Assembly (NCBI RefSeq): GCF_041749095.1
Contig: NZ_JBGTCA010000101.1
Location: forward strand, 1 to 64,000
Source of the DNA: Aquiflexum sp041749095
Lineage (GTDB): Bacteria > Bacteroidota > Bacteroidia > Cytophagales > Cyclobacteriaceae
Direction of reading: 5' to 3'
DNA length: 64,000 nt
The translations under genes were made by a program, and so were the position numbers. How positions within the stretch are numbered: position 1 is the stretch's first letter; every line of letters starts with the position of its first letter. The notes below the pieces were generated by a model, which worked only from the letters and a program-made list of their open reading frames with translations, had not been told where the DNA came from and searched no databases. This document shows positions 52,971-62,529 of the stretch, piece after piece.

Positions 52971-54734
52971 ATGGAATTTGAATACGGAACCACCGACATA
53001 AAAGATGCTCTCAAAAGATGTAAAAGAAAAGGATTTGGACTTGCCACGGGCAGGTTTTTCCTTTTTTTATTCATGATAGCTTCCCTGATTATTGGCCTAA
53101 CTGATAAGCCGGTCTTTATCCTTTCTTTCCTGATTTCTTCGGTTTTCTTCATTTACCTTATCATTCAATACAATACCAATAAAGATTGGATTGATTTTTT
53201 TACGCAATTGATTGAAATGGATTTAGAGAAAGCCAAAAGGAAATCAAGAAATCTAAAGGACCTGGATTCAGGTTCTGAATTTATAGATAAGCTACACCCC
53301 TATTCGAATGACCTGGATCTTTTTGGCGAGCATTCACTTTTTCAATTGATCAACCATACCGTCAGTAAAAGTGGGAAAACTCTCCTTGCTGATTGGATGA
53401 AAGAAAAAATCAATCCTGATGTAGCCAAACAGAAAGCAGAGGCTCTTCTAGAACTTCGAACAAATAAGAGCTTTTTGGCATCCTTTGAAGCACATGGCCG
53501 TGCTTTCATGAAAAATGAAAAACCAAAAACAAAATTTTATGCCTGGCTAAAACAACAGGAAAATTGGAAGTCCTTATACTACATACCTCTCATCCTAGGC
53601 CCGATTGGAGGCATCACAATCATTCTGGCCGCGGTATTTGGATTGCTAGCCCCGGCTTGGGTTGGTGCCTGGATAATTATCGGAATAGTCTTCTTATCCC
53701 TGATTTTCAAAAATCTTCAGCAGGCTTCCTCTATCATGCCCAATCAGGGAGATATCAAGACTTTTAGCAAATGGGCCGCACAGATTGAAGGGATGCAATT
53801 AAATGGAGAATTTTTAAAACATATTCAAAAGCCTTTTAAAAACCAAAATTTTGATGCCTCTGCAATTTTAAGGTCATTGGAACAGAAATCCTTTATGCTT
53901 CAGAACAGGTTCAACCTGATGTATTTGATTTTCAACATGCTTTTTTGGATTGATTTTTTCCTCTTTTGGAGAACAGTAAAATGGAAAGAGAGATTTGCGG
54001 GACATTTGGCTAATTGGGAAGGCTTTTTCGATAAATGGCAGGCTTTGGTTTCTTTGGCTGCCTTTAGTAATGAAGAAGATCTGAACTGCCATGTGGATTG
54101 GACAAGCGGGAAAATATTGGAAACAAAGAATTTGGTGCATCCTCTTTTAAATCCCAATGAGGCTGTAGGCAATGATTTTTCCCTCACTGAAAAAACTAAA
54201 GTCGTTTTGCTGACAGGTTCCAATATGTCCGGAAAAACGACTTTTATGAGAACAGTGGGAATCAATCTTGTCCTTGCCAATTTAGGGCTGTCTCCCCTAG
54301 CAACTACTTTCACAACAGGATCTTTTCAGCTTTTCACCAGCATGAGAAATACAGATAATCTTGGTGAAAGTGTGAGTTCATTTTATGCAGAGTTGGCAAG
54401 GATCAAGCAATTGCTCACTATGGCTGAAAATGGGGAACCGGTTTTATTCCTTTTGGATGAAATTCTCAAAGGAACCAATACCGTGGACCGCATCATGGGC
54501 AGCGAATCCCTAATCAGACAATTGGCTAACTCCAACTGCAAAGGGATAATTTCAACCCATGATATTGAACTCAGCCAATTGGAAAACTCGCTTGATTATC
54601 TTGAAAATAAAAGCTTCCACAGTGAGATTACAGATGATGAAATCCACTTTGATTACAAGATAAAGTCCGGACCTTGTCCAAGCTTTAATGCCCACAAACT
54701 CATGGAGTTAATGGGTATTAGATTTAGTAAATAA
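52971..54734 (+). CDS. MutS-like ATPase with N-terminal membrane helices
   Basis: 587 residues. Two hydrophobic segments near 25-60 and another pair near 200-245 precede helical MutS core segments. The ATPase has Walker A GSNMSGKTT (416-424), Walker B LLDEILKGTNTVDR near 494, and STHDIELSQLE. It lacks the mismatch-recognition domain. Membrane-bound MutS-family proteins of this type are common in Bacteroidota, with an unclear function, so I would not call it mismatch repair. Confidence 0.88.
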   Translation: MEFEYGTTDIKDALKRCKRKGFGLATGRFFLFLFMIASLIIGLTDKPVFILSFLISSVFFIYLIIQYNTNKDWIDFFTQLIEMDLEKAKRKSRNLKDLDSGSEFIDKLHPYSNDLDLFGEHSLFQLINHTVSKSGKTLLADWMKEKINPDVAKQKAEALLELRTNKSFLASFEAHGRAFMKNEKPKTKFYAWLKQQENWKSLYYIPLILGPIGGITIILAAVFGLLAPAWVGAWIIIGIVFLSLIFKNLQQASSIMPNQGDIKTFSKWAAQIEGMQLNGEFLKHIQKPFKNQNFDASAILRSLEQKSFMLQNRFNLMYLIFNMLFWIDFFLFWRTVKWKERFAGHLANWEGFFDKWQALVSLAAFSNEEDLNCHVDWTSGKILETKNLVHPLLNPNEAVGNDFSLTEKTKVVLLTGSNMSGKTTFMRTVGINLVLANLGLSPLATTFTTGSFQLFTSMRNTDNLGESVSSFYAELARIKQLLTMAENGEPVLFLLDEILKGTNTVDRIMGSESLIRQLANSNCKGIISTHDIELSQLENSLDYLENKSFHSEITDDEIHFDYKIKSGPCPSFNAHKLMELMGIRFSK

Positions 54735-54799
54735 ATTTTGTGGCATGATAATTGGAATTCTAGGGTAATAATCAATTCTTTAACTAAACCCTCTATATC

Positions 54800-54952
54800 A
54801 TGAGTTCTTTATTATATTTGATCGCTGTCATATTGATTATCGGATGGATCTTCGGATTCTTTGTTTACAGTGCAGGCGGTATAATCCACATATTGCTTGT
54901 GTTGGCTGTCGTTGCAGTGCTATTGAGACTGATAGGCGGCAGATCCGTTTAA
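54800..54952 (+). CDS. lmo0937-family small membrane protein
   Basis: 50 residues: MSSLLYLIAVILIIGWIFGF and a second helix (about 28-44) ending LIGGRSV, the typical pair of short helices of lmo0937/DUF5670 peptides, often stress-induced. It ends in a terminator. Confidence 0.85.
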   Translation: MSSLLYLIAVILIIGWIFGFFVYSAGGIIHILLVLAVVAVLLRLIGGRSV

Positions 54953-54965
54953 TCTTTCAAACCGA

Positions 54966-54999
54966 ATATTAAAGCCCTTTTTACAAGGGCTTTATTTTT
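54966..54999 (+). terminator. Rho-independent terminator
   Basis: AAAGCCCTT and AAGGGCTTT with a T tract after it, 15 bases after the small membrane protein. Confidence 0.8.
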
Positions 55000-55063
55000 A
55001 AAAAAATCCGTTTTTCGATATCCTGCATTTTTCTCTTATTTTTGGGCAATCAAAAGCGATAAG

Positions 55064-56203
55064 GTGCAAGTTAACTATCAACAAAAGATTTTAGGGATTT
55101 TAGGAGGCGGTCAGTTAGGCCGGATGGTAATCCAATCCGCTATCAATTACAATATAGACATCCATATTTTAGATCCTGACCCCAATGCCCCTTGTAAGGA
55201 TATCTGTCAGAATTTTATCCAAGGTAAGTTAACTGATTTTGATACAGTGTATCATTTTGGAAAAAACTGTAATGTCATTACCATTGAAATTGAAAATGTA
55301 AATACAGAGGCACTTCAAAAACTTGCAGATGAGGGAAAAGAGGTTTTTCCGCAGCCCCATATCATCAAAATGATACAGGACAAGCGGTTCCAAAAAGAAT
55401 TTTACAAAAACAATAATATTCCAACAGCTGACTTTATCCTGACAGCCAACAAGGAAGAAGTTAAAGCAAATTCCGTTTTTTTGCCTGCAGTCAATAAACT
55501 GGGAAGAGAGGGTTATGATGGAAGAGGGGTACAAGTTTTAAAATCCACAGAAGATCTTGAAAAAGCATTTGATGCTCCGGGAATTTTAGAGAAACTTATA
55601 GACTTTGAACAGGAATTGTCAGTGATTGTGGCCAGAAACAAAAAGGGTGAAACTGTGGCTTTTCCGGCAGTGGAATGTTCCTTTCATCCCACCGCCAATT
55701 TGGTGGAATTTCTATTTGCACCTGCCAATATCTCAACCGAAACTGAGGAGAAAGCAAAATCATTAGCGTTTCAGGTAATTGAAAAGCTGGGAATGGTAGG
55801 AATACTGGCCGTCGAAATGTTTGTTACCAAATCAGGAGAAATACTTGTCAATGAAATTGCTCCAAGGCCACATAACAGTGGGCATCATACCATTGAAGCC
55901 AATTTCACCTCACAATTTGAACAACACCTAAGGTCTGTCTTGAACATGCCTTTGGGCAATACTGAGTTAAGATGTCCTGCTGCCATGGTAAACCTACTGG
56001 GGGAAGATGGTTTTACAGGTGACGCCCTTGTGGAAGGAATGGATAGAGCTATTTCCCAAAAAGGAGTCTATGTCCACTTATATGGGAAAAAAATCACCAA
56101 ACCATTTCGTAAAATGGGACATGTCACCATTTTGGATGAAGATGTTTCAGTATTGAAAAACCGTGCAATGGAAATCAAAGAAATCATAAAAATAAAAGCT
56201 TGA
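55064..56203 (+). CDS. purK: N5-carboxyaminoimidazole ribonucleotide synthase
   Basis: ATP-grasp enzyme of purine synthesis that carboxylates AIR to N5-CAIR using bicarbonate. 379 residues. GILGGGQLGRM nucleotide-like start, DKRFQKEFY, LEKLIDFEQELSVIVARN, EIAPRPHNSGHHT. The start is GTG at 55064; no ATG is near. It is followed 3 bases later by purE, the next step. Confidence 0.95.
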   Translation: MQVNYQQKILGILGGGQLGRMVIQSAINYNIDIHILDPDPNAPCKDICQNFIQGKLTDFDTVYHFGKNCNVITIEIENVNTEALQKLADEGKEVFPQPHIIKMIQDKRFQKEFYKNNNIPTADFILTANKEEVKANSVFLPAVNKLGREGYDGRGVQVLKSTEDLEKAFDAPGILEKLIDFEQELSVIVARNKKGETVAFPAVECSFHPTANLVEFLFAPANISTETEEKAKSLAFQVIEKLGMVGILAVEMFVTKSGEILVNEIAPRPHNSGHHTIEANFTSQFEQHLRSVLNMPLGNTELRCPAAMVNLLGEDGFTGDALVEGMDRAISQKGVYVHLYGKKITKPFRKMGHVTILDEDVSVLKNRAMEIKEIIKIKA

Positions 56204-56206
56204 GCA

Positions 56207-56713
56207 ATGGCCATACAAGTAGGAATCATCATGGGCAGTAAATCCGATTTGCATATCATGTCTGAAGCAGCAATAGTTTTGGAAGAATTGGGTGTAGAAT
56301 ATGAATTGTCTGTAGTCTCAGCACATCGGACTCCCCACAGGATGATAGAATATGCAGAGTCAGCCAAAAAAAGAGGGCTAAAAGTAATCATAGCCGGAGC
56401 AGGTGGCGCAGCCCATTTACCGGGAATGGTGGCTTCTCTAACCACACTTCCCGTTTTGGGCGTTCCCATCAAATCCTCTAATTCCATAGACGGTTGGGAC
56501 AGTGTACTTTCTATCCTTCAGATGCCTTCAGGAATTCCTGTCGCTACCTTGGCTTTGAACGGTGCACGAAATGCCGGAATCCTTGCCGCATCAATTGTAG
56601 GGGCCTTTAATGAGGAGGTTTCTGCTAAATTATCCGCTTTCAAGGAATCCCTGAAAGAAAAAGTTGAGATCTCTGCAAAAGAAATTGAAACAAAGGGATG
56701 GAGGGACACGTAA
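56207..56713 (+). CDS. purE: N5-CAIR mutase
   Basis: Converts N5-CAIR to CAIR. 168 residues, class I size. GIIMGSKSDL start, catalytic VSAHRTPHRM loop, AGAGGAAHLPGM. It follows purK by 3 bases as one operon and ends in a terminator. Confidence 0.96.
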   Translation: MAIQVGIIMGSKSDLHIMSEAAIVLEELGVEYELSVVSAHRTPHRMIEYAESAKKRGLKVIIAGAGGAAHLPGMVASLTTLPVLGVPIKSSNSIDGWDSVLSILQMPSGIPVATLALNGARNAGILAASIVGAFNEEVSAKLSAFKESLKEKVEISAKEIETKGWRDT

Positions 56714-56764
56714 AAACAACTAGGCTTATAAATTAAAGTTTAATTACTTTTAATTTTCTTGGAG

Positions 56765-56798
56765 AAGCGAGGCACTTATGCCTCGCTTCTTTTTTTTG
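56765..56798 (+). terminator. Rho-independent terminator of purKE
   Basis: GAAGCGAGGCA, CTTA loop, TGCCTCGCTTC, T tract of eight. Confidence 0.88.
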
Positions 56799-56840
56799 TT
56801 GCAGTTGAATATAAATGATTAGAAATACGATATTTGGCCA

Positions 56841-56990
56841 ATGGACCTCAAAAAAAATATACGATTCAAAATCGGAAGCGAAAATTGGGAAATGCCTTTG
56901 GGTATATTGCTTTTACTTTTGGGCATATCATTGGCAATGATAATAGTGGGGGCTTACATGGGATTCCGTTTTGGCCAAAACATCAATTAA
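56841..56990 (+). CDS. Small single-pass membrane protein
   Basis: 49 residues: a charged amphipathic start (MDLKKNIRFKIGSENWE), then one long helix (LGILLLLLGISLAMIIVGAY). It overlaps the convergent gene at 56987 by 4 bases. Probable, function unknown. Confidence 0.55.
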   Translation: MDLKKNIRFKIGSENWEMPLGILLLLLGISLAMIIVGAYMGFRFGQNIN

Positions 56991-57442
56991 TCCTCAAATA
57001 TTCCCCACCCATCGATGTTTTTTTGCTTGGGATCAAATTCCTTAACCCAATCCACAAACATGGATTTAAATTCCCTTATGGCATCCCTTAACAACTGAAG
57101 ATGTTCCTCTGCGTGTGTCCCTTCCAACGCCAACTGATAAGTCATCGAATACAGGCTTCTTGCATGGATTTTCATGAGTACGGCATTTTCCATTTTGAGA
57201 ATATAGTCATCAACACTCTCAGCTCCGGCAAACTTAGCCGGCAAAACACCCGCACTTTCAAGCATCAATCCTCCATATAGCTCCATCCGGGCTTCATCCA
57301 AAGAGCCTACCAACGCCCGGGTAAGTTCAAAGATATCCATTCCTTTTTTCATCAAAGGATGTTTGTCAATCCTCTCATTTTCTTTTCGGAAATCCTCTTC
57401 ATCATTTTCGTCCCAACCTTCATCATCATCGTCGTCCCACAT
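56987..57442 (-). CDS. Acidic helical protein of unknown function
   Basis: 151 residues. An extreme acidic start (MWDDDDDEGWDENDEEDFRK) is followed by a helical bundle (MDIFELTRALVGSLDEARME). Likely a conserved Cyclobacteriaceae protein; the family is unknown. Confidence 0.75.
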   Translation of the reverse strand: MWDDDDDEGWDENDEEDFRKENERIDKHPLMKKGMDIFELTRALVGSLDEARMELYGGLMLESAGVLPAKFAGAESVDDYILKMENAVLMKIHARSLYSMTYQLALEGTHAEEHLQLLRDAIREFKSMFVDWVKEFDPKQKNIDGWGIFED

Positions 57443-57539
57443 GGTAATATCTGATTTAAAAAAACATATAAACTATAAAACTGCCCCATGATAGATAAAT
57501 GAGGCAATTCTACTGAATTTTTTAATTTTATCACTGCCG

Positions 57540-57890
57540 TTAAAAGGGCAATACATCATCCCCGCTTTCCTCAGAAAAAGTAGTCACATCAGGGGCATTA
57601 CTCATAGGTGAATTACTTTTTGATTGATTACTTTTCTCCACTTTCCAGGCCTTGACATCAGTGTACCACCTTCCATTGTACTCACGGCTTTCGATATCCA
57701 CCGAGGCATTGACTTCGTCACCCATGTCCATATTAAACTGATCGATTTGATCTCCCCAAACAGTAAGACATACTTTTTTAGGGTACGTACCGGGCAATTC
57801 CAAAATATAATCTCTTTTTCTCCAGTTGCCTTTTGCTGAAGTACCACCTTGTTCAGGCAAGATTTGCACTATTTTTCCGCTTAGTTCCAT
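57540..57890 (-). CDS. DUF3127 protein
   Basis: 116 residues. OB-like single-strand-binding fold: MELSGKIVQILPEQGGTSAKG, then WRKRDYILEL and VWGDQIDQFNMDMGDEV, and a disordered tail ending DVLPF, as in SSB proteins. This length and the DDVLPF-like tip fit DUF3127, perhaps binding nucleic acid. Confidence 0.88.
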   Translation of the reverse strand: MELSGKIVQILPEQGGTSAKGNWRKRDYILELPGTYPKKVCLTVWGDQIDQFNMDMGDEVNASVDIESREYNGRWYTDVKAWKVEKSNQSKSNSPMSNAPDVTTFSEESGDDVLPF

Positions 57891-58298
57891 AATTTTTATT
57901 AGTATTGAAAAACGAAGTTAACAAAAAGGCAAGATTTACATCAGCTTTTCACCCAAAGCTTGGTCAACTTCTATCTTCAAATAAACTTTCTTTCAAAAAT
58001 TTTGTAATTAAGGCAACTCTATAATAAAAACAGGAGTATATCCGTTGTAAAGACAAAATTTAAATTTTTTATTTTGTAACAGTACCCCTTCACTTCCAAA
58101 TTAAATTTCAGTTTTTTTATTGTAAAGTACAAAATATTCTATTTTGACTTTTTTTAATTAATTTATTTTTCAAAAAAAATACAGTTTCTATTGCATCAAT
58201 GTTATTGAATTTTTACATTTGGTTGCAATCTTTAAAATGTTTCACCCTCACAGATATACTATGGCATAAACCTCTACGTTATTAAAAAGTCAATTAGT
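57891..58298. other. AT-rich region upstream of the sigma factor
   Basis: 408 bases with no ORF. Several T runs and A runs, no clear repeat. It should hold the sigma gene promoter. Confidence 0.4.
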
Positions 58299-58901
58299 AT
58301 GAGCAATAGGTTAATTCCTAAAGATGCCGAACTGATCGCGCAGTACCGAAGCGGAAGTGAAGCAGCATTTGAAAAGTTAGTAAACAAATACAGTCCGAGA
58401 GTTTACACCACAATTTATCTGATCGTAAAAGATCAGGGCGTAGCGGAGGATTTACTTCAGGATGTATTTGTAAAAGTAGTACAGACTTTGAGTTCTGACG
58501 GTTATAACGAAGAAGGTAAATTTCAGCCATGGTTGATGCGCATAGCGCACAATTTAGCCATTGATTATTTCAGGAAATGTAAGCGCTATCCTACCATAGT
58601 GATGGAGGATGGAGCCAATATTTTCAATACGTTGAGATTTGCGGAAGAAAATATCGAGGATCTCAAAGTAAAGGAAGATACTGTTGACCTGGTCAGGAGG
58701 CTTATAGATGAGCTTCCCGAAACCCAGAAACAAGTGCTCATTATGAGACATTACATGGATTTGAGTTTTCAGGAAATTGCAGAACAGACTGGGGTAAGTA
58801 TTAATACGGCCTTGGGAAGAATGCGATACGCATTGATAAACATGAGGAAAAAATTAAAACAATTAAACGTTGCCTATGACAAAATCTTTTACCCCAAATG
58901 A
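58299..58901 (+). CDS. Sigma-70 family (ECF) RNA polymerase sigma factor
   Basis: 200 residues. Region 2 (SEAAFEKLVNKYSPRVYTTI, DLLQDVFVKV) and region 4 (LPETQKQVLIMRHYMDLSFQ, then EIAEQTGVSINTALGRMR). It overlaps the next small gene by 26 bases, suggesting a coupled regulator. Confidence 0.94.
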   Translation: MSNRLIPKDAELIAQYRSGSEAAFEKLVNKYSPRVYTTIYLIVKDQGVAEDLLQDVFVKVVQTLSSDGYNEEGKFQPWLMRIAHNLAIDYFRKCKRYPTIVMEDGANIFNTLRFAEENIEDLKVKEDTVDLVRRLIDELPETQKQVLIMRHYMDLSFQEIAEQTGVSINTALGRMRYALINMRKKLKQLNVAYDKIFYPK

Positions 58902-59109
58902 CCTGCTTAGATATATCTATCAGGAAATGAGCGAGGGTGAGAATGAGCTGTTTGTGCAGGCCTTGCGCGGTAATGATACCTTGATGCAAGACTATTTAGA
59001 GATGCTGAGCACTATCGGACAATTGGACCAACTCATTCTAGAACCTTCGGAAAAAGTAGTAAAAGCCATCCTTAGGATGGCCAAATCTACAGGACTCGAA
59101 AAAGTTTGA
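58876..59109 (+). CDS. Small acidic partner of the sigma factor
   Basis: 77 residues from the ATG at 58876 (a TTG 6 bases upstream is also open). Mostly helical: DLLRYIYQEMSEGENELFVQ, then LEMLSTIGQLDQLILEPSEK. It lies inside the sigma gene end, which is typical of a short anti-sigma or sigma-associated protein, but I recognise no motif. Confidence 0.65.
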   Translation: MTKSFTPNDLLRYIYQEMSEGENELFVQALRGNDTLMQDYLEMLSTIGQLDQLILEPSEKVVKAILRMAKSTGLEKV

Positions 59110-59130
59110 TAGATTCAGACGAAATGGTAA

Positions 59131-59162
59131 CCTGAAAGCTTAATTGCTTTCAGGTTTTTTTT
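59131..59162 (+). terminator. Rho-independent terminator
   Basis: CCTGAAAGC, TTAATT loop, GCTTTCAGG, then T tract, after the sigma operon. Confidence 0.85.
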
Positions 59163-59179
59163 GTTATTTATCCCTAAAT

Positions 59180-59312
59180 TCACCACCCCTTCAAAGCCTC
59201 CACTGCACTTTTAATCACCTGATCCTTCGCTTCATGGGTAATGTTGTTCAACAGGATCAAAGTTCTGTTTTGGCCGATAAAAGGTCTGATCAGGGCTCTG
59301 ATCCCCGGATTC
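59180..59312 (-). pseudogene. C-terminal remnant of a serine hydrolase
   Basis: 44 codons, minus strand: NPGIRALIRPFIGQNRTLIL, LNNITHEAKDQVIKSAVEAL and KGW, then stop. This matches the tail of beta-lactamase-like serine hydrolases. An in-frame stop is close upstream and nothing else of the gene is present. Confidence 0.5.
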
Positions 59313-59784
59313 TCCTATATGGATAATGATTTTTCCTAAATGCCCATCTTCCTCTTCGGGAAGAAAACCCATTCATTGGGGAAGATTTTGATGCATTTCG
59401 TCCTAAGTTGGCCTTTTCGCATCAATGATATTCATATCTTACATTAGTTAGCGGAACGAAGACTTTTATTTAATCACTTCTATTCCGAACCAATTAATTC
59501 TTGACAATAGAATGACAATAAATCTAACAAGGTAAAAACATGAGAAATACATTTTTAACCCTCTTTCTTTTCATCTCTTTAAATGCATTTGACTACCTGA
59601 TCAAAGAAACCCTGCGCTCCAAAGACGATGTAAATAACCCTGTTTGTCGCTCCATAACAGTGGAGGTGGTGGATTCACATTTGCTTCAGTCATCATGACG
59701 CTAACAGGAAAACCATATTTGCAATAACCGCAGGTTCACTGGATAAAGAATATAAGAAAGTTGAATTTTCAAAAACAATAAACG
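59313..59784. other. Decayed region
   Basis: Holds a possible 52-codon ORF (59540-59698, starting MRNTFLTLFLFISLNAFDYL) that looks signal-like but ends early. The stretch after it seems to continue in another frame toward 59780, so this may be a broken gene. No other feature found. Confidence 0.3.
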
Positions 59785-61278
59785 ATGAAGCCCAAACCCC
59801 TTAAACTCATACTCTGTCTTTTTCTGACACTATATTACGGGTTTGAATCCACCGCACAGACTACTATACAATTCGACATTGTTTTGGAAGGAGGCCGGGT
59901 CATAGATCCGGAAACAAAACTGGATGCGATCAGAAATGTGGGTATCCAAAATGGCCGCATAATGATGATCAGTTCCGATGCTTTGGTAGGAAAAGAAACC
60001 ATCAAAGTCAGCGGAATGGTGGTTGCCCCCGGGTTCATTGACCTGCATGTGCACGGTATGACCAATGTAGAACAGGAATACCAACTCCATGACGGGGTCA
60101 CTACGGCTTTGGAACTTGAATGGGGAATTGAACATATCGGTGCCTGGTATGCGTCTCGGCAGGGCAATGCCCTGATCCATTATGGGGCGAGTGTTTGTTG
60201 GCCATTTGAGCGTATGAAGGCAATGGCAAGGTATCAGGATGGTGTAGATGAACTTCTGGATTTGGTCCATAAAAAGGAGATTACCATCCAATCCTTTTTT
60301 CACATTGGCGGACCATCGTTTAAGGAAGATCAAACACCCGAAGAATCCGATAAAACCCTCGCAAATATCAAATCTGCTTTGGATGAAGGGGGCATCGGTA
60401 TTGGTGTCCCCATTGGCTACCTTCCCGATACAAAGCCTGCAGAGATGTATAGTGTTTTTGAACTGGCCGGGGAACTAGGGGCATTGGTTTTTACACATAC
60501 ACGACACTCCGGTATTTTATCCATTCAGGAAGTAATAGCCAACGCCATGCTTACAGGTGCACCCTTGCACATTGTTCACATCAACAGCATGTCGCTGGGT
60601 CAGATTGATTTTGCATTGAAAATGGTCAGTGCAGCAGGCTGGAAAGGCTTTGACATCACCACAGAACTGTATCCTTATACCGCTGCTTCTACAGGTTTGA
60701 TGACCGCTATGTTCAATGAAGGTTGGCAGGAAAAATTGGGCATTGATTATGGGGATTTGCAGTTGGTGGCTACAGGGGAACGCCTTACCCAAGAAACCTT
60801 TGCCAGAAACAGAAGGACCAATCAATATGTGATCATGCACATGATGCAACCCGAATGGATTGCAAGGGGCATTGCCGCACCCGGGGTGATTATTGGATCG
60901 GATGGTATGCCCTATAGCAAACTCGCCCATCCCCGTACAGCGGGTACTTTTTCGAGGGTATTGGGAAAATATGTCAGAGAAGATCAGGTGCTCGATTTAA
61001 ATACGGCCATCGAAAAGATGACCCTGCTTCCGGCAAAACGACTGGAAGGAATTGCTCCCATGATGCGCTTCAAAGGAAGGATACAGGTAGGTGCTGATGC
61101 GGACATTATCGTTTTTGATCCCGATACGATCATTGACAAAGCCACATTTGAAAAAGGGCTGGAATTTTCGGAAGGGATTGAATATGTGCTGGTCAATGGA
61201 ACTTTTGTTTTGAGAAAAGGCGAAACCGTCTCAAATGTTTTTCCAGGAAAAGCTGTGTATGGAAAATTTAAAAAGTAG
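59785..61278 (+). CDS. Secreted amidohydrolase (D-aminoacylase/dihydroorotase type)
   Basis: 497 residues. Signal peptide ending near ESTAQ (21-25). Metal motifs: FIDLHVHG, FTHTRHSG, LHIVHINS and GSDGMPYS. The Asp of GSDG is the general base. It is of the N-acyl-D-amino-acid deacylase group; substrate unknown. The mature part ends in a small beta domain (GADADIIVFDP). Confidence 0.88.
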   Translation: MKPKPLKLILCLFLTLYYGFESTAQTTIQFDIVLEGGRVIDPETKLDAIRNVGIQNGRIMMISSDALVGKETIKVSGMVVAPGFIDLHVHGMTNVEQEYQLHDGVTTALELEWGIEHIGAWYASRQGNALIHYGASVCWPFERMKAMARYQDGVDELLDLVHKKEITIQSFFHIGGPSFKEDQTPEESDKTLANIKSALDEGGIGIGVPIGYLPDTKPAEMYSVFELAGELGALVFTHTRHSGILSIQEVIANAMLTGAPLHIVHINSMSLGQIDFALKMVSAAGWKGFDITTELYPYTAASTGLMTAMFNEGWQEKLGIDYGDLQLVATGERLTQETFARNRRTNQYVIMHMMQPEWIARGIAAPGVIIGSDGMPYSKLAHPRTAGTFSRVLGKYVREDQVLDLNTAIEKMTLLPAKRLEGIAPMMRFKGRIQVGADADIIVFDPDTIIDKATFEKGLEFSEGIEYVLVNGTFVLRKGETVSNVFPGKAVYGKFKK

Positions 61279-61357
61279 GTATCAAGACATTATTGAAAAT
61301 AAGAAACGGGGAAGCTGAAAACCGACTAGAGTAAGCAAATAGAAAAAATAATTAAAA

Positions 61358-62398
61358 ATGGAACAAACTAGCAATCAACCCAATCCGGCAAGTATTATGC
61401 AAATTGGCACTGGCTTTTGGGCTTCAAAAATTCTTCTGAGTGCTGTAAAATTTGACCTTTTTACTACACTTGCTGAAAAGAAAACAATGTCAGCAGCTGA
61501 AATTAAAACCAATTTAGATTTAAAGTGCACTGACCGTCATGTATTTGACTATTTGGATGCCTTGACCACGTTTGGTTTTCTGAACAGAGAAGGCTTGTTG
61601 GAAACAGCTAAATATTCTAACAGCATCGACACTGACTTTTTCTTAGACAAAAACAAATCCTCCTACATTGGTGGCTTTTTGGAAATGCTGAACAACCGCC
61701 TCTACGGTTTTTGGGGAAATTTGGAAGAAGGACTTTTGACCGGAATGCAGCAAAATGAAGCTAAAAACGGAGAGAATATTTTTGAAGCTATATATGCTGA
61801 TGAAGAAAAATTGAAAGAATTTACCAATGCCATGAGTGGTATTCAAATGGGCAACTTCATACACCTTGCCCAAACCTTTGATTTTTCTAAATACAAGACA
61901 CTTGTCGATATCGGTGGCTCGGGCGGAACATTGTCTATCATGGTTGCCAAACACCAACCGCATATGAATTGTATTTCATGGGATCTACCATCCTTGGCTC
62001 CAATTTCTAACAAAACCATTGAGAACTCTCACCTGCAAGACCGGGTAAAAGCAATCAGTGGTGATTTTTTCAAAGACCAATTTCCCAAAGCTGATGTCAT
62101 AACAATGGGAAATATATTGCACGACTGGGATGAAGAAACTAAGTTGATGCTAATGAAGAAAGCTTTTGATGCGTTGCCTGATGGCGGGGTATTTATAGCC
62201 ATTGAAAATGTCATAGATGACGAAAGGAAGCGTAATGGGCTTGGCTTGATGATGAGTCTGAATATGCTGATAGAAACCGGGACAGGCTTTGACTATACGT
62301 TTGCAGACTTCAATAAATGGGCGAAAAACATCGGTTTTAAATCAACTTCAACACTTCCCTTGACAGGACCGACAAGTGCTGTTATAGCTTACAAATAA
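61358..62398 (+). CDS. SAM-dependent O-methyltransferase
   Basis: 346 residues. A dimerisation winged helix (about 20-90) is followed by a Rossmann domain with VDIGGSGGTLSIMV, DVITMGNILHDWDEETK and a final TGPTSAVIAYK. It belongs to the hydroxyneurosporene/ASMT-like family that methylates phenolic hydroxyls. It is not linked to the PKS cluster. Confidence 0.92.
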   Translation: MEQTSNQPNPASIMQIGTGFWASKILLSAVKFDLFTTLAEKKTMSAAEIKTNLDLKCTDRHVFDYLDALTTFGFLNREGLLETAKYSNSIDTDFFLDKNKSSYIGGFLEMLNNRLYGFWGNLEEGLLTGMQQNEAKNGENIFEAIYADEEKLKEFTNAMSGIQMGNFIHLAQTFDFSKYKTLVDIGGSGGTLSIMVAKHQPHMNCISWDLPSLAPISNKTIENSHLQDRVKAISGDFFKDQFPKADVITMGNILHDWDEETKLMLMKKAFDALPDGGVFIAIENVIDDERKRNGLGLMMSLNMLIETGTGFDYTFADFNKWAKNIGFKSTSTLPLTGPTSAVIAYK

Positions 62399-62529
62399 TA
62401 CATCTTTCATTGTAAGGATGTAAAGCCTAACTCCTCAATAATTAACATTTTAAATCAAGGAAAAGAATCAACATTCAGGCTAATTATTAAAAAATTGATT
62501 TTTAGCATTTCATCTAAAATTTAATCCTC

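Noticed and set aside
52971..54734. DNA mismatch repair MutS
   Set aside because: It lacks the mismatch-recognition domain and has membrane helices, so the name would mislead.
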